The notes: a model not told the origin generated them from the sequence alone. Positions 19,494 through 27,980 are shown, numbered from the stretch's first letter. The stretch is 64,000 nt of DNA from Curtobacterium sp. UNCCL20 (GCF_900101675.1 NZ_FNKG01000001.1:1657378-1721377); one strand, 5' to 3'. A program made the numbers and translations.

Positions 19494-20957
19494 ATGACCG
19501 ATGCACCGAACCGTCCGCTGCGCTTCGCGGCCTTCGTCATGAACACGACGTCGCACATCCAGCACGGGCTGTGGCGACACCCGGAGGCCCGGCAGGCGGA
19601 CTTCGACGACGTCACGCTCTGGACCGATCTGGCGAAGACGCTCGAGCGCGGGAAGTTCGACGCGGTGTTCTTCGCGGACGTCGTCGGTACGTACGGGCCG
19701 GCGCGGGGCGACTACTCGACGAACCTCCGCGAGGGGCTGCAGATCCCCTCGAACGACCCCTCCGTGCTGCTCTCCGCGCTGGCGGTCTCGACGGAGCACC
19801 TCGGCCTCGCGTTCACGTCGAGCGTCATCCAGTCGCACCCGTTCGACTTCGCCCGCAAGGTCTCGACGCTCGACCACATCACCCGGGGCCGCATCGGCTG
19901 GAACGTCGTCACGAGCGCCCTCGACAGCGCCGCCCGGAACTTCGGCCAGGACCGGCTCGAGGAACACGACGAACGGTACGTCTGGGCGGAGGAGTACCTC
20001 GAGGTCTGCGCGAAGCTCTGGGAGGGGTCGTGGGAGGACGGCGCGGTGCTGAAGGACCCCGTCCGCGGCTACGCCGACCCCGACAAGGTGCACCGGATCG
20101 ACCACCACGGGAAGCGCTACGACGTGCAGGGGCCGCACCTGTCAGCGCCGTCACCGCAGCGGACACCGGTGCTGTTCCAGGCCGGGTCGTCGCCGGCGGG
20201 CCGTGCCTTCGCCGCGCGGAACGCCGAGGCGCAGTTCATCCTCACGTCCAACCGGGACGCCACCGAGCAGCTCATCCGCGAGACCCGGGACCTCGCCGAG
20301 GCCGCCGGGCGTCAGCGGGACGACATCGCCTTCTTCCTCGGACTGACGTTCATCACCGGGTCGACCGAGTCGGAGGCGAAGGCGAAGGAGGCCGAGATCG
20401 ACGAGTACCTCGCCGCGGACGGCTTCCTCGTGCACTCGAACCTCGGGTTCGACCCGGACACCGGCGAACCCCTCGACCCGGAGACGCCGCTCTCCGAGGT
20501 CCGCACGCACGCCGGGCAGTCGCACCTGCAGTGGCTCCGCGAGGCGGCCGGTGACCGCGAACCGACCATCGCCGACCTGGCCCGGCTGTCCGCCAAGCTC
20601 CGCGCCCGGGTCGTCGGGACGCCCGAGCAGATCGCCGACGAGCTCGCCGACTGGCAGCGGATCGGCGTCGACGGTGTGAACGTCATCAACTGGACGCTCC
20701 CCGGCTCGTACGAGGAGTTCGTCGACCACATCGCGCCGACCCTGCAGGCGCGCGGCCTCATGCAGTCCGAGTACCGGGAGGGCACCCTCCGCGAGAAGCT
20801 CTTCGGCCACCCGCAGCTGCCGGACTCCCACCCCGCCCGGCGGTGGCGGGGCGCCTTCGCCGGCGGGGCGAGCGGAGCCGGCGGGGTGACCGGAGCGGGC
20901 GGCGCGGACGGAGCCGGCGCGACCGGCGCGCGCGACGCCGTGGAGGTGACCGCATGA
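19494..20957 (+). CDS. LLM-class flavin-dependent monooxygenase (NtaA/SnaA/DszA type)
   Basis: 487 residues. 'FAAFVMNTTSHIQHGLWRHP' and 'RGRIGWNVVTSALDSAARNFG' are typical of the FMNH2-dependent NtaA/SnaA/DszA group, which oxidises organosulfur compounds or chelators. The bacterial-luciferase barrel runs to about residue 455; the final 25 residues are Gly/Ala-rich ('GASGAGGVTGAGGADGAG'). ATG 19494 is chosen; an in-frame ATG at 19485 is an alternative and neither has a clear ribosome site. The stop overlaps the next gene (ATGA). A flavin reductase is not encoded nearby. Confidence 0.88.
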   Translation: MTDAPNRPLRFAAFVMNTTSHIQHGLWRHPEARQADFDDVTLWTDLAKTLERGKFDAVFFADVVGTYGPARGDYSTNLREGLQIPSNDPSVLLSALAVSTEHLGLAFTSSVIQSHPFDFARKVSTLDHITRGRIGWNVVTSALDSAARNFGQDRLEEHDERYVWAEEYLEVCAKLWEGSWEDGAVLKDPVRGYADPDKVHRIDHHGKRYDVQGPHLSAPSPQRTPVLFQAGSSPAGRAFAARNAEAQFILTSNRDATEQLIRETRDLAEAAGRQRDDIAFFLGLTFITGSTESEAKAKEAEIDEYLAADGFLVHSNLGFDPDTGEPLDPETPLSEVRTHAGQSHLQWLREAAGDREPTIADLARLSAKLRARVVGTPEQIADELADWQRIGVDGVNVINWTLPGSYEEFVDHIAPTLQARGLMQSEYREGTLREKLFGHPQLPDSHPARRWRGAFAGGASGAGGVTGAGGADGAGATGARDAVEVTA

Positions 20958-22243
20958 CCGACCAGAGGACCGACGCCGGGGCCGAGCCGCGCCTCCAGGC
21001 CGCCGCACCGACCACCCGCCTGGCGGACCTGCGCGCACGCTTCGCACCCGTCCTCGATCGCATCCGCGACGGCGCCGTCGAACGGGAGCTCGCATCGGGG
21101 ACACCCGGCGACCGACCCCTGCCGCACGCCGAGGTCCGCGCCCTCGCCGACGCCGGGTTCGGACGGCTGCGCGTCCCCGTGGACCGCGGAGGGTTCGGCG
21201 TGACCCTCGTCGAACTCGTGCACCTCGTGGCGGACCTGGCGGCGGCCGACTCGAACATCGCACACCTCTGGCGCGGGCACTTCGGCTACACCGAGCTCGT
21301 GCTCCTCCGACCCGACTCGGCGTCGCGCGACGAATGGCTCGACCGGATCGTCGGCGGAGCGATCATCGGGAACGCGACCTCCGAGCGCACCGGGACGACG
21401 CTCGCCGACATCTCGACGACGGTGACGGCCGCCGGGCCGGACGACGCGGACGCCCTCCGGCTCGACGGGACCAAGTACTACTCGACCGGCACGCTCTACG
21501 CCGACTGGATCTACCTGGCGGCCGACCGCTCCGGGGAACGGGTGACGTTCGCCGTCCCCGCCGACGCGCCGGGCGTGACCGGCGTCGACGACTGGGACGG
21601 GTTCGGGCAGCGGCTGACCGCCTCCGGGACGACGGTCTTCGACGGTGTGGCCGTCGACCCCGGCGTGGTCTCCGCCTACCGGGACGCGCCGCTCTCGCAC
21701 ATCCAGGCCTTCTACCAGCTGTACCTGCTGGCGGTGCTCGCGGGGATCGGGCAAGCCGTCGTCGACGACGCCGTCGCGTTCGTCCGGCCGCGGACCCGCA
21801 CGTACATCCACGCCAACGCCGCCCGTCCGGGCGACGACCCGCAGGTGCTGGCCGTCATCGGACGGCTGTCGGCCGGGGCGTTCACCGCACGGTCGCTCAT
21901 CGCCGCCGCTGCCGGCTCGCTCGACGAGGTCGTCGCCACGAACGAACCCGGTGCCGGTGTCGACCACGGCCTGCTCGACGCAGCCGAGAACGCCGTGTAC
22001 CAGGCGCAGGTCGAGATCGGGCCGCGGGTGCTGCGCGCGGCGTCCGAGCTGTTCGAGGTCGGTGGCGCGTCCGCCGCGGATCGTGGTCGAGCGCTCGACC
22101 GGCACTGGCGGAACGCCCGGGTCGTCGCGTCGCACAACCCGGCCGTGTACAAGGAGCGGCTCGTGGGGGAGTACGTGCTGCACGGGCGGGGGCCGGTGGA
22201 CGCGTGGGAGAAGTACCACGAGGTGGGGCCGACGCGGTTCTGA
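20954..22243 (+). CDS. Acyl-CoA dehydrogenase-like flavoprotein (SfnB/DszC type)
   Basis: 429 residues. The N-terminal helical domain ('LRVPVDRGGFGVTLVELVHLVADLAAADSNIAHLWRGHFG'), middle beta domain ('GTKYYSTGTLYADWIYLAA') and C-terminal helices with 'DRHWRNARVVASHNPAVYK' match the acyl-CoA dehydrogenase fold used by DszC/SfnB monooxygenases. Coupled by ATGA to the LLM enzyme, it likely works in the same oxidative pathway, possibly sulfur scavenging. Codons 11-17 ('EPRLQAA') contain half a family-A palindrome. Confidence 0.87.
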   Translation: MTDQRTDAGAEPRLQAAAPTTRLADLRARFAPVLDRIRDGAVERELASGTPGDRPLPHAEVRALADAGFGRLRVPVDRGGFGVTLVELVHLVADLAAADSNIAHLWRGHFGYTELVLLRPDSASRDEWLDRIVGGAIIGNATSERTGTTLADISTTVTAAGPDDADALRLDGTKYYSTGTLYADWIYLAADRSGERVTFAVPADAPGVTGVDDWDGFGQRLTASGTTVFDGVAVDPGVVSAYRDAPLSHIQAFYQLYLLAVLAGIGQAVVDDAVAFVRPRTRTYIHANAARPGDDPQVLAVIGRLSAGAFTARSLIAAAAGSLDEVVATNEPGAGVDHGLLDAAENAVYQAQVEIGPRVLRAASELFEVGGASAADRGRALDRHWRNARVVASHNPAVYKERLVGEYVLHGRGPVDAWEKYHEVGPTRF

Positions 22244-22314
22244 GGGGTGGTGGGCGGTCGCTTGCGCGTGCGTTCGCTCGCCGCTGGCTGCTGCGCCGCT
22301 GCGCCGCTGCGCCG

Positions 22315-22659
22315 CTACGCCCAGCCGAGCTCGTGCAGCCGCTCGTCGTCGATGCCGTAGAAGTGTCCGATCTCGTGGACGAGCGTCGTGTGCACCTCGT
22401 CCTTGAGTTCCTCGAGTGTGTCGCACTCCGCGAGGTGCTGCTTCCGGAACACCACGATCCGGTCCGGGAGCTCGCCGAACCCGTACTGCCCGCGCTCGGT
22501 CGCCGCGATGCCGTCGTACACGCCGAAGAGCTCTTCGCCATTCTCCGGTTCGTCCTCGACAACGAACACCACGTTGTCGAGCCCGTCGACCATCTCATCG
22601 GGGAGCAGGTCGAGTTCGTCGGTCACGAGCTGCTCGAACGCGTCGGCGGACATCTCCAT
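22315..22659 (-). CDS. Zincin-like metallopeptidase family protein
   Basis: 114 residues with 'HEIGHFYGIDDERLHELG' at about 95-112: HExxH followed by a third ligand Asp/His, the signature of the small DUF1025-type metallopeptidase family. The N-terminus 'MSADAFEQLVTDELDLLPDEM' and 'GVYDGIAATERGQYGFGELPDRIVVFR' are typical of the family. ATG 22659 is used; ATG 22653 is equally possible. Substrate unknown. It is a separate unit downstream of tRNA-His on the same strand. Confidence 0.85.
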   Translation of the reverse strand: MEMSADAFEQLVTDELDLLPDEMVDGLDNVVFVVEDEPENGEELFGVYDGIAATERGQYGFGELPDRIVVFRKQHLAECDTLEELKDEVHTTLVHEIGHFYGIDDERLHELGWA

Positions 22660-22749
22660 CACGTGGGGATCGTCCCACACTGCGCTGACCACTCGCGGCT
22701 GACCAACCGCGGCGAAGCCGCACGGCGCCTGAGGTGCCCAGACAAACAC

Positions 22750-22796
22750 TGAGGGAGAGCCCCGGTTGCGTCACACGCAACAGGACTCTCCCTCGA
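22750..22796 (-). terminator. Terminator of tRNA-His
   Basis: GAGGGAGAG (22751-22759) pairs with CTCTCCCTC (22786-22794), and an inner GTTGCGT/ACGCAAC stem extends it. It lies directly downstream of the tRNA on the minus strand. Confidence 0.7.
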
Positions 22797-22797
22797 C

Positions 22798-22874
22798 TGG
22801 GGTGAATAACGGGTCTCGAACCCGCGACCTCCTAGACCACAACCAGGCGCTCTACCAACTGAGCTATATCCACC
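22798..22874 (-). tRNA. tRNA-His (GTG anticodon)
   Basis: On the minus strand the cloverleaf is complete: acceptor GTGGATA/TATTCAC, D arm AGCTCAGTTGGTAGAGC, anticodon arm CCTGG-TTGTGGT-CTAGG giving anticodon GTG, and T arm CGGGTTCGAGACCCG. Histidine identity is confirmed by an encoded G at -1 and C73 discriminator; the 3' CCA is encoded. It precedes the metallopeptidase and follows orn. Confidence 0.97.
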
Positions 22875-22948
22875 ATGTTCGAACCGGCTGACCGGCGCGA
22901 CCACTCAATAGTAGTACATGCCGCGGCCCGGTCGGACCAGGTGTGTCG

Positions 22949-23587
22949 CTACTCGGCTGCGGGCTGTGCGAGCCGCGGCGCCCACTTCTCGACGACCTCG
23001 GCCTGGACGGCGCGCACGTCGTCGGTGCTCGGCCCGGGCTCGGCGACGAAGCCGGCGCGGCGGTAGTACTCGAGCTCGCGGATCGACTCGAGGATGTCCG
23101 CGAGGGCCCGGTGTCCGCCGTGCTTCTCCGGAGCGTTGAAGTACACGCGCGGGAACCAACGACGGCAGAGCTCCTTGATGCTCGACACGTCGACGCTGCG
23201 GTAGTGCAGGTGCCCGTCGACCCGCGGCATGTACTTCGCGAGGAACGACCGGTCCGTGCCGATGGTGTTCCCCGCGAGCGGTGCGGAGCCCTCGGCCGGC
23301 ACGTGCTGGAGGATGTACTCCAGCACCTGGTACTCGGCGTCCGCCAGGCTCACGCCGTTCGGGATCTCCTCGAGCAGCCCCGAGGTCACGTGCATGTTGG
23401 TCACGAACTCGTTCATGTTGTCGAGCGCGGACTGGTCCGGCTTGATGACGATGTCGAAGCCGGGGTGCACGGGCACGAGGTCGAAGTCGGTGATGACCAC
23501 GGCCACCTCGACGAGTTCGTCGACCTCGAGGTCGAGGCCCGTCATCTCGCAGTCGATCCAGACGAGGCGGTCGTTCGCAGTTGCCAT
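22949..23587 (-). CDS. orn: Oligoribonuclease
   Basis: 212-residue DEDDh 3'-5' exonuclease that degrades 2-5 nt RNAs and pGpG. Asp12 and Glu14 in 'WIDCEMTGLD' and His159/Asp164 in 'HRALADILES' are catalytic; 'MHVTSGLLEEI' and 'HYRSVDVSSIKEL' are family motifs. ATG 23587 lies 7 nt after the minus-strand hexamer TAGGAT (23595-23600), consistent with leaderless transcription. Length is close to E. coli Orn plus a C-terminal tail. tRNA-His follows on the same strand, a common actinobacterial neighbourhood. Confidence 0.96.
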   Translation of the reverse strand: MATANDRLVWIDCEMTGLDLEVDELVEVAVVITDFDLVPVHPGFDIVIKPDQSALDNMNEFVTNMHVTSGLLEEIPNGVSLADAEYQVLEYILQHVPAEGSAPLAGNTIGTDRSFLAKYMPRVDGHLHYRSVDVSSIKELCRRWFPRVYFNAPEKHGGHRALADILESIRELEYYRRAGFVAEPGPSTDDVRAVQAEVVEKWAPRLAQPAAE

Positions 23588-23640
23588 GACGTCGATCCTA
23601 TTCTGCGGTTGGGTCGCCGCCGACGCGGGGTGCCGGAGGT

Positions 23641-23696
23641 GACGGCCTGGAGGCGCGACCCGCCCCGCCGGGCCGGCGCCGCGCCTCCAGGCCGTC
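23641..23696. terminator. Family-A hairpin upstream of orn
   Basis: GACGGCCTGGAGGCGCG (23641-23657) pairs with 23680-23696. It lies downstream of the MFS gene and its repeat array on the minus strand and 54 bp before the orn start, so it should block read-through into orn. Confidence 0.75.
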
Positions 23697-23747
23697 ACGT
23701 CCACCCCGCCTGCCGCACCCCGTCCGGCCCGGCCGCGACCCGCTTTC

Positions 23748-24178
23748 GCGAGCGGGCGGAAGGGCGGGGTCGTCCTGCGGACGCACCCCGCCCTTCCGCC
23801 CGCTCGCCGTGGCCCCCGAGAGCCGAGCGCTCCGCGGACGCGCGAGCGGGCGGATTCCTTGGGTGCGCGGGTTGCGGGACCCCGCGCTTTGGCCCGCTCG
23901 GCGTGGGGCGACCTCGGCGCGTACGCGACCGCGCGAGCGGGCGGATTCCTTGGGTGCGCGGGTTGCGGGACCCCGCGCTTTGGCCCGCTCGGCGTCGGAC
24001 GACCTCGGCGCGGTCCGCGAACGCGCGAGCGGGCGAATTGCCCGCGTGCGCGGGTTGCGGGACCCCGCGCTTTGGCCCGCTCGGCGTGGGGCGGGCTCGG
24101 CACAGGGCGCGCGAACGCGCGAGCGGGCGGAATGCCGGGGTCGTCGTGTGACGGACCCGGGCATTCCGCCCGCTCGCG
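23748..24178. repeat. Array of five family-B palindromes
   Basis: Units start near 23748, 23841, 23932, 24022 and 24119, a period of 90-97 bp. Each is about 60 bp, opening GCGAGCGGGCG and closing GGCCCGCTCGG or TTCCGCCCGCTCGC. Units 2 and 3 are nearly identical including their spacers, implying recent tandem duplication; units 1 and 5 have the best-paired arms. The whole 23588-24200 gap between orn and the MFS gene holds only this array and one family-A hairpin. Confidence 0.88.
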
Positions 24179-24200
24179 GCGCAGCGCGCGGAGGTGAGGG

Positions 24201-25439
24201 CTAGGACATCTCGCCGGCGGAGATGGCCTCGGCCTCGACGCGCTCGGGCTCCGCGCCGTCGTCGACGCGGCGCAGGACCTTGGTGGTGCACAGGACGACG
24301 ACGAACGCGACGGCCACGGACAGCCCGGCGAAGACGTAGGCGGCCGAGGGGGAGTAGGCGTCGGCGAGCAGGGTCGCGACGGGCGGGGCGATGGCGCCAC
24401 CGATGAAGCGGACGGCCGAGTAGGCGCTCGAGGCGACGGAGCGGGGGAGGTCGGTGGCCTCCATGACGCACTCCGTGAGCACGGTGTTGAGGACGCCGAG
24501 CACGAGGCCGCCGATGATCACGCAGACGATCAGGCCGGCCTGGCTGTCCACGACCACGGCCGCGGCGAACAGGTCGAGCGCGAGCAGCGGGAGCGCGATC
24601 TTCAGCACGGTCGTCCGGCGGAGACGAGCGGTGAGCATCGGTGCGACCCACACCGAGGTGATCGCCAGGCCGACGCCCCAGCCGAAGAACGTGAAACCGA
24701 TGCCGAGCGCACCGAAGCCGAGCGGGAACGGCGTGTAGGCGAGCAGGACGAAGAAGCCGATGTTGTAGAACAGCGCGGTCGCGGCGAGGGCGGCCAGGGC
24801 GGGGCGTCCGAGGGCGCGGAACGGGGCGGAGAGCTTCGTCGGGGTGGGCTTCTCGAGGTTCTTCGTCTTGAGGAGCGTGACGATGGCGATGAACGCGATG
24901 GCCATCAGGGTGGTGACGCCGAAGAACGGGCCGCGCCAGCTCACCGAACCGAGCAGACCGCCGACGAGGGGGCCGACGGCGATGCCGAGTCCGAGCGCCG
25001 CCTCGTACAGGATGATCGCGGACGCCGTGCCGCCCGAGGCTGCACCGACGATGGTGGCGAGCGCAGTGGAGATGAAGAGCGCGTTGCCGAGACCCCAGCC
25101 GGCGCGGAAGTCGATGATGCTCCACACGCTGTTCGACGTCGCCGCGAGCACCGAGAAGAGCACGATGAGCGCGAGACCGATGAGCAGGGTGTTCTTCGCC
25201 CCGATGCGGCTGGAGACCCAGCTGGTGAAGAACATCGCGACGCCGGTGACGGCGAGGTAACTCGTGAAGAGCAGCTCGGTCTGCGCCGGGGTGGCCTTCA
25301 GGGAGGCGGCGATCGCGGGGAGGATCGGGTCGACCAGGCCGATGCCCATGAAGGCGACGACGCAGGCGAAGGCGATCGCCCAGACCGCGGACGACTGCTT
25401 GAGGATGCTGCCCGACTGGGCGGGTGCGTGGGCGTTCAC
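24201..25439 (-). CDS. MFS drug/metabolite efflux transporter
   Basis: 412 residues with about 12 hydrophobic segments. 'AFACVVAFMGIGLVDPILPAIAASL' is TM1 and 'TELLFTSYLAVTGVAMFFTSWVSSRIGAKNTLLIG' covers the A-motif loop; 'LYEAALGLGIAVGPLVGGLLG' in TM5 resembles the antiporter motif C, favouring efflux. The GTG start at 25439 overlaps the stop of marR as GTGA, so the regulator and transporter are translated together. By analogy with marR-MFS pairs it probably exports the MarR effector. The family-B array follows it. Confidence 0.88.
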   Translation of the reverse strand: MNAHAPAQSGSILKQSSAVWAIAFACVVAFMGIGLVDPILPAIAASLKATPAQTELLFTSYLAVTGVAMFFTSWVSSRIGAKNTLLIGLALIVLFSVLAATSNSVWSIIDFRAGWGLGNALFISTALATIVGAASGGTASAIILYEAALGLGIAVGPLVGGLLGSVSWRGPFFGVTTLMAIAFIAIVTLLKTKNLEKPTPTKLSAPFRALGRPALAALAATALFYNIGFFVLLAYTPFPLGFGALGIGFTFFGWGVGLAITSVWVAPMLTARLRRTTVLKIALPLLALDLFAAAVVVDSQAGLIVCVIIGGLVLGVLNTVLTECVMEATDLPRSVASSAYSAVRFIGGAIAPPVATLLADAYSPSAAYVFAGLSVAVAFVVVLCTTKVLRRVDDGAEPERVEAEAISAGEMS

Positions 25440-25918
25440 GCGGTGGTCTCCGTTCTGGCGGTGGTGCTCGAAGCGGTGGTGCTCAGGGCTGTGGGGGTGG
25501 TGCTCGCACGCTCGGCGATCAGGGCCGCCGCGTGGCGCAGCGTCTCCCAGTCGTCGTCGTCGAGGTCGGCGAACATCGGGCCGACGGTGGTGGCGAGGGT
25601 CGCTCGCCACTCGACGAGCCGGGTGTGTCCGGCGTCGGTGATCTCGATCAGCTGCCCGCGGGAGTCGTCCGGGTCGACGGTGCGCGAGATGAGGCCGTCG
25701 GCGAGCATGCCGGCGACGAGCCTGGTCATCGTGGGCTGCGCGACCCGGGAGGCTGCGGCGAGTTCGCCGAGCCGGAGCGGCTGGTCCGTCTCGAGGATGC
25801 CGAGGGTTCGCCAGACTGCGGAGGACGTGGTGCTCCCCGCTGCCTGGGCGGCCGTGCGGATCAGACGGTTCACCGAGACGAGGAGCGTCTCGATCGTCTG
25901 CTCACGAGATGTTTCCAT
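25436..25918 (-). CDS. MarR family transcriptional regulator
   Basis: 160 residues. The winged helix 'LRLGELAAASRVAQPTMTRLVAGMLADGLISRTVDPDDSRGQLIEITDAG' occupies about 48-98 with flanking dimerisation helices. The C-terminal 20 residues are Ser/Thr/Ala repeats. ATG 25918 is 6 nt after TATAGT (minus strand), so the transcript is probably leaderless, and the promoter is inside an inverted repeat, which points to autoregulation. It is coupled to the MFS gene. Confidence 0.9.
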   Translation of the reverse strand: METSREQTIETLLVSVNRLIRTAAQAAGSTTSSAVWRTLGILETDQPLRLGELAAASRVAQPTMTRLVAGMLADGLISRTVDPDDSRGQLIEITDAGHTRLVEWRATLATTVGPMFADLDDDDWETLRHAAALIAERASTTPTALSTTASSTTARTETTA

Positions 25919-25943
25919 AGCAGAACTATATAGCGATGCTATG
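25916..25943 (-). promoter_or_regulatory. marR promoter and candidate MarR operator
   Basis: CATAGC (25916-25921) and GCTATG (25938-25943) form an inverted repeat around an inner palindrome CTATATAG. The minus-strand -10 TATAGT (25925-25930) and the marR start codon lie within it, so bound repressor would block both polymerase and the leaderless start. Confidence 0.65.
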
Positions 25944-25993
25944 AATCATGCAAGCGACAGCGGCGGACAGGCGCGCCTGGTAGAAGGGAAGAC

Positions 25994-26284
25994 ATGAGCG
26001 ACATCACCATCCACGAAGGCGACGAGTACACCGCGATCTTCCACGGCGGTCCCTTCGACGGCACGACCGACACCCGCACGGCGACGAGCGACGCGCTGGA
26101 CGACGAGGTCACGGTGTTCGCCGACGTCGAAGGCCTCCAGACGGCCTTCACGTACCGCATCACGAAGTCGCGCCAGGTGCTCGACCAGACCTCCGCCGAG
26201 TTCGAGTACGTGCCCGGCGAGTCCGACCCCGTCGACGACCTGCAGGACCGCGGCGACCGCAGCGGCGAGTTCGATCGGGAGTAG
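25994..26284 (+). CDS. Small acidic hypothetical protein
   Basis: 96 residues, not recognised. It starts 'MSDITIHEGDEYTAIFHGGPFDG' and is strongly acidic with alternating hydrophobic residues, suggesting a compact beta-rich cytoplasmic protein; the last 25 residues are charged and probably disordered. GAAGGGA lies 5 nt before ATG 25994. It is divergent from marR and could share the same operator region, but may simply be a neighbour. Confidence 0.7.
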   Translation: MSDITIHEGDEYTAIFHGGPFDGTTDTRTATSDALDDEVTVFADVEGLQTAFTYRITKSRQVLDQTSAEFEYVPGESDPVDDLQDRGDRSGEFDRE

Positions 26285-26312
26285 ATCGCACCCTCGCCGG
26301 GTTCACCACACC

Positions 26313-26573
26313 ATGCAGCTCGACCTCTGGACCTCCGCGTTCTGCGCGCCGTGCGCCGCAGCCCGCCGGGTCTCGGCCGAGGCGGCGGCACTCGTCCCGG
26401 GCCTGCAGGTGCAGGAGCGTGACGTGGCGAACCACCCCGACCAGGCGGAGGACCTCGGCATCCGGTCGACCCCCACGATCATCGTGCGGCGGGACGACGG
26501 CGCCGAGGTCTTCCGTTCACCGGGCGTCCCGACCCGGGACCAGCTCCTGCTCGCGGTCGCGAAGGCGCTCTGA
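26313..26573 (+). CDS. Thioredoxin-like/glutaredoxin-fold protein
   Basis: 86 residues. The redox motif CAPC (Cys11, Cys14) follows 'LDLWTSAF', and a cis-Pro at 54 lies in 'RSTPTIIV', the minimal thioredoxin fold. It would act as a cytoplasmic thiol-disulfide reductase; the partner is unknown. No ribosome site is evident, and the gene starts 28 nt after its upstream neighbour, so co-transcription is likely. Its last 57 nt overlap the 3' end of the convergent DUF6716 gene. Confidence 0.87.
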   Translation: MQLDLWTSAFCAPCAAARRVSAEAAALVPGLQVQERDVANHPDQAEDLGIRSTPTIIVRRDDGAEVFRSPGVPTRDQLLLAVAKAL

Positions 26574-27980
26574 CAGCCCAGCACCGGAGACACGCTGACT
26601 CGTCGGCGCCAGGAGCACCGGTGCCTCCGTCGGCCGCACGAGCCCGCGCACCTGCCGTCCGAGCCGCTTCAGGGCCCGCACCGGCTCCCCGATCACCAGG
26701 GCCACCCGCCCGAGGGCACTGCGGTCGTCCGGCCCGAGTGCGTTCTTCCGCTCCCACGCCCGCCGGAGCACGCCGCCACGACTCCGGCGCGCTGCCGGTC
26801 GGTCGACGAGCGACCCGTCGTCGCGCCGCGCCATGAGCGTCTCGGTCCGATCCGCCCAGTCGTTCTCGGACTCCGGGTGGAAGTGGTTGTCGTGCATCCA
26901 CTCCGGTCGCACCGTCCCGAAGCGTCCGTCGACCAGGTCGACCGCGTCGCCCTCGAGCCCGCTGTCGACGAAGACCTCGTTGATGAGGTGCCGTCCGATG
27001 CCGAAGTCGGTCAGGGTGAGTGCGGGGACGCCGCGGGCCGCGGCCTCGAGGACGGCCGTCGAGCTCACCGTGACGAGGGCGACGGCACGGTCGAGGTGGT
27101 CCGCCATCGGACCGCTCTCGACGACGAGGTTCGGTGGGGCGTCCGCCGGCACGAGGTCCGGGTAGGGGTCCTGCTCACGGTGCGTCTGGTGCTCTCCGGC
27201 GCCGGCCCGCACCTTGATCACGACGCGCCACTCCGGGTGCCGCCGTGCGGTGTCGGCGAGCCAGCCGACGATTCGTGCGCGGTCGGCACGGTCCGCGGGG
27301 ACGCTCGGCTGCGCGGCGAAGACGACCGAGTCACGGACGGGCGGACGTCGACCAGCAGCGGCAGCGGCACGCCCGGCGTCTGGCCGCGCGAACGGCAGCG
27401 TCGCCAGGGCGAAGTGCGGCGCGACACCCCCGGCCGTCGCGAGTTCCTCGTACGCCCGCACCTCGCGGTGGCTGTGCAGCACGAACAGGTCGGCGCGCGC
27501 CCGGAAGAAGATCCCCTTCCACTTCGCCGGGAACGAGATCCCCGGCAGTCCCGTCACGAGGACCGGCCGCCGCGGCACCCGACGGTGCACCTCGTCGATG
27601 ACGAGCTCCGCCACCGGCCCGATCAGCGACACGAGGACAGCGTCCGGCGGGTCCTCCCGCAGCCGCTCGACGATCGCATCGACGTCGAGCGGTTCGGGCG
27701 GTGCGGCGGCGAGGTGGCCGAGCCGCGGGTCCAGGCCCCGGAACGCCGACCGCAGCTGCGCCCGGCTCGCCGAGCGGGGCGTCGCGACCGTGAGCAGCTC
27801 GAGCTGCCAGTGCGCCGGCGCGGTCGCCAGCAGGTGGGCACCCCACTTCGCGAACGAGTCGGTGTCGACCAGGCCGACCACGCGTCGGACGCGTGGTGAT
27901 GCGCCGGACTGGAGGCGCGCCTCCAGTCCGCCCGTCGCCTCGCCGCCACCGGCGGCCGCGTCCACTGCGCCGCTGGTCAC
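26517..27980 (-). CDS. DUF6716-like putative glycosyltransferase
   Basis: 487 residues. Two Rossmann-like halves are suggested: 'VVGLVDTDSFAKWGAHLLATAP' at the start, and 'VIKVRAGAGEHQTH...LVVESGPMADHLDRAVALVTVSSTAVLEAAARGVPALTLTDFGIG' in the second half, which looks like the nucleotide-sugar binding region of GT-B enzymes. The gene is coupled (GTGA) after neuB, so it likely handles the activated nonulosonic acid. Residues about 17-25 ('TGGLEARLQSG') are encoded by a perfect 26-bp family-A palindrome at 27905-27930, so the N-terminal tail appears to be repeat-derived. Start is GTG 27980. Confidence 0.72.
   Translation of the reverse strand: MTSGAVDAAAGGGEATGGLEARLQSGASPRVRRVVGLVDTDSFAKWGAHLLATAPAHWQLELLTVATPRSASRAQLRSAFRGLDPRLGHLAAAPPEPLDVDAIVERLREDPPDAVLVSLIGPVAELVIDEVHRRVPRRPVLVTGLPGISFPAKWKGIFFRARADLFVLHSHREVRAYEELATAGGVAPHFALATLPFARPDAGRAAAAAGRRPPVRDSVVFAAQPSVPADRADRARIVGWLADTARRHPEWRVVIKVRAGAGEHQTHREQDPYPDLVPADAPPNLVVESGPMADHLDRAVALVTVSSTAVLEAAARGVPALTLTDFGIGRHLINEVFVDSGLEGDAVDLVDGRFGTVRPEWMHDNHFHPESENDWADRTETLMARRDDGSLVDRPAARRSRGGVLRRAWERKNALGPDDRSALGRVALVIGEPVRALKRLGRQVRGLVRPTEAPVLLAPTSQRVSGAGLSERLRDREQELVPGRDAR
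27905..27930. repeat. Family-A palindrome inside the DUF6716 coding sequence
   Basis: CGGACTGGAGGCG is followed immediately by its reverse complement, a loop-less 26-bp palindrome, within codons 17-25 of the minus-strand gene and without breaking the frame. Confidence 0.85.

Noticed and set aside
23748..24178. CRISPR array
   Set aside because: Units are 60-bp palindromes with 90-97 bp period, spacers are similar to one another, and no cas genes are present.
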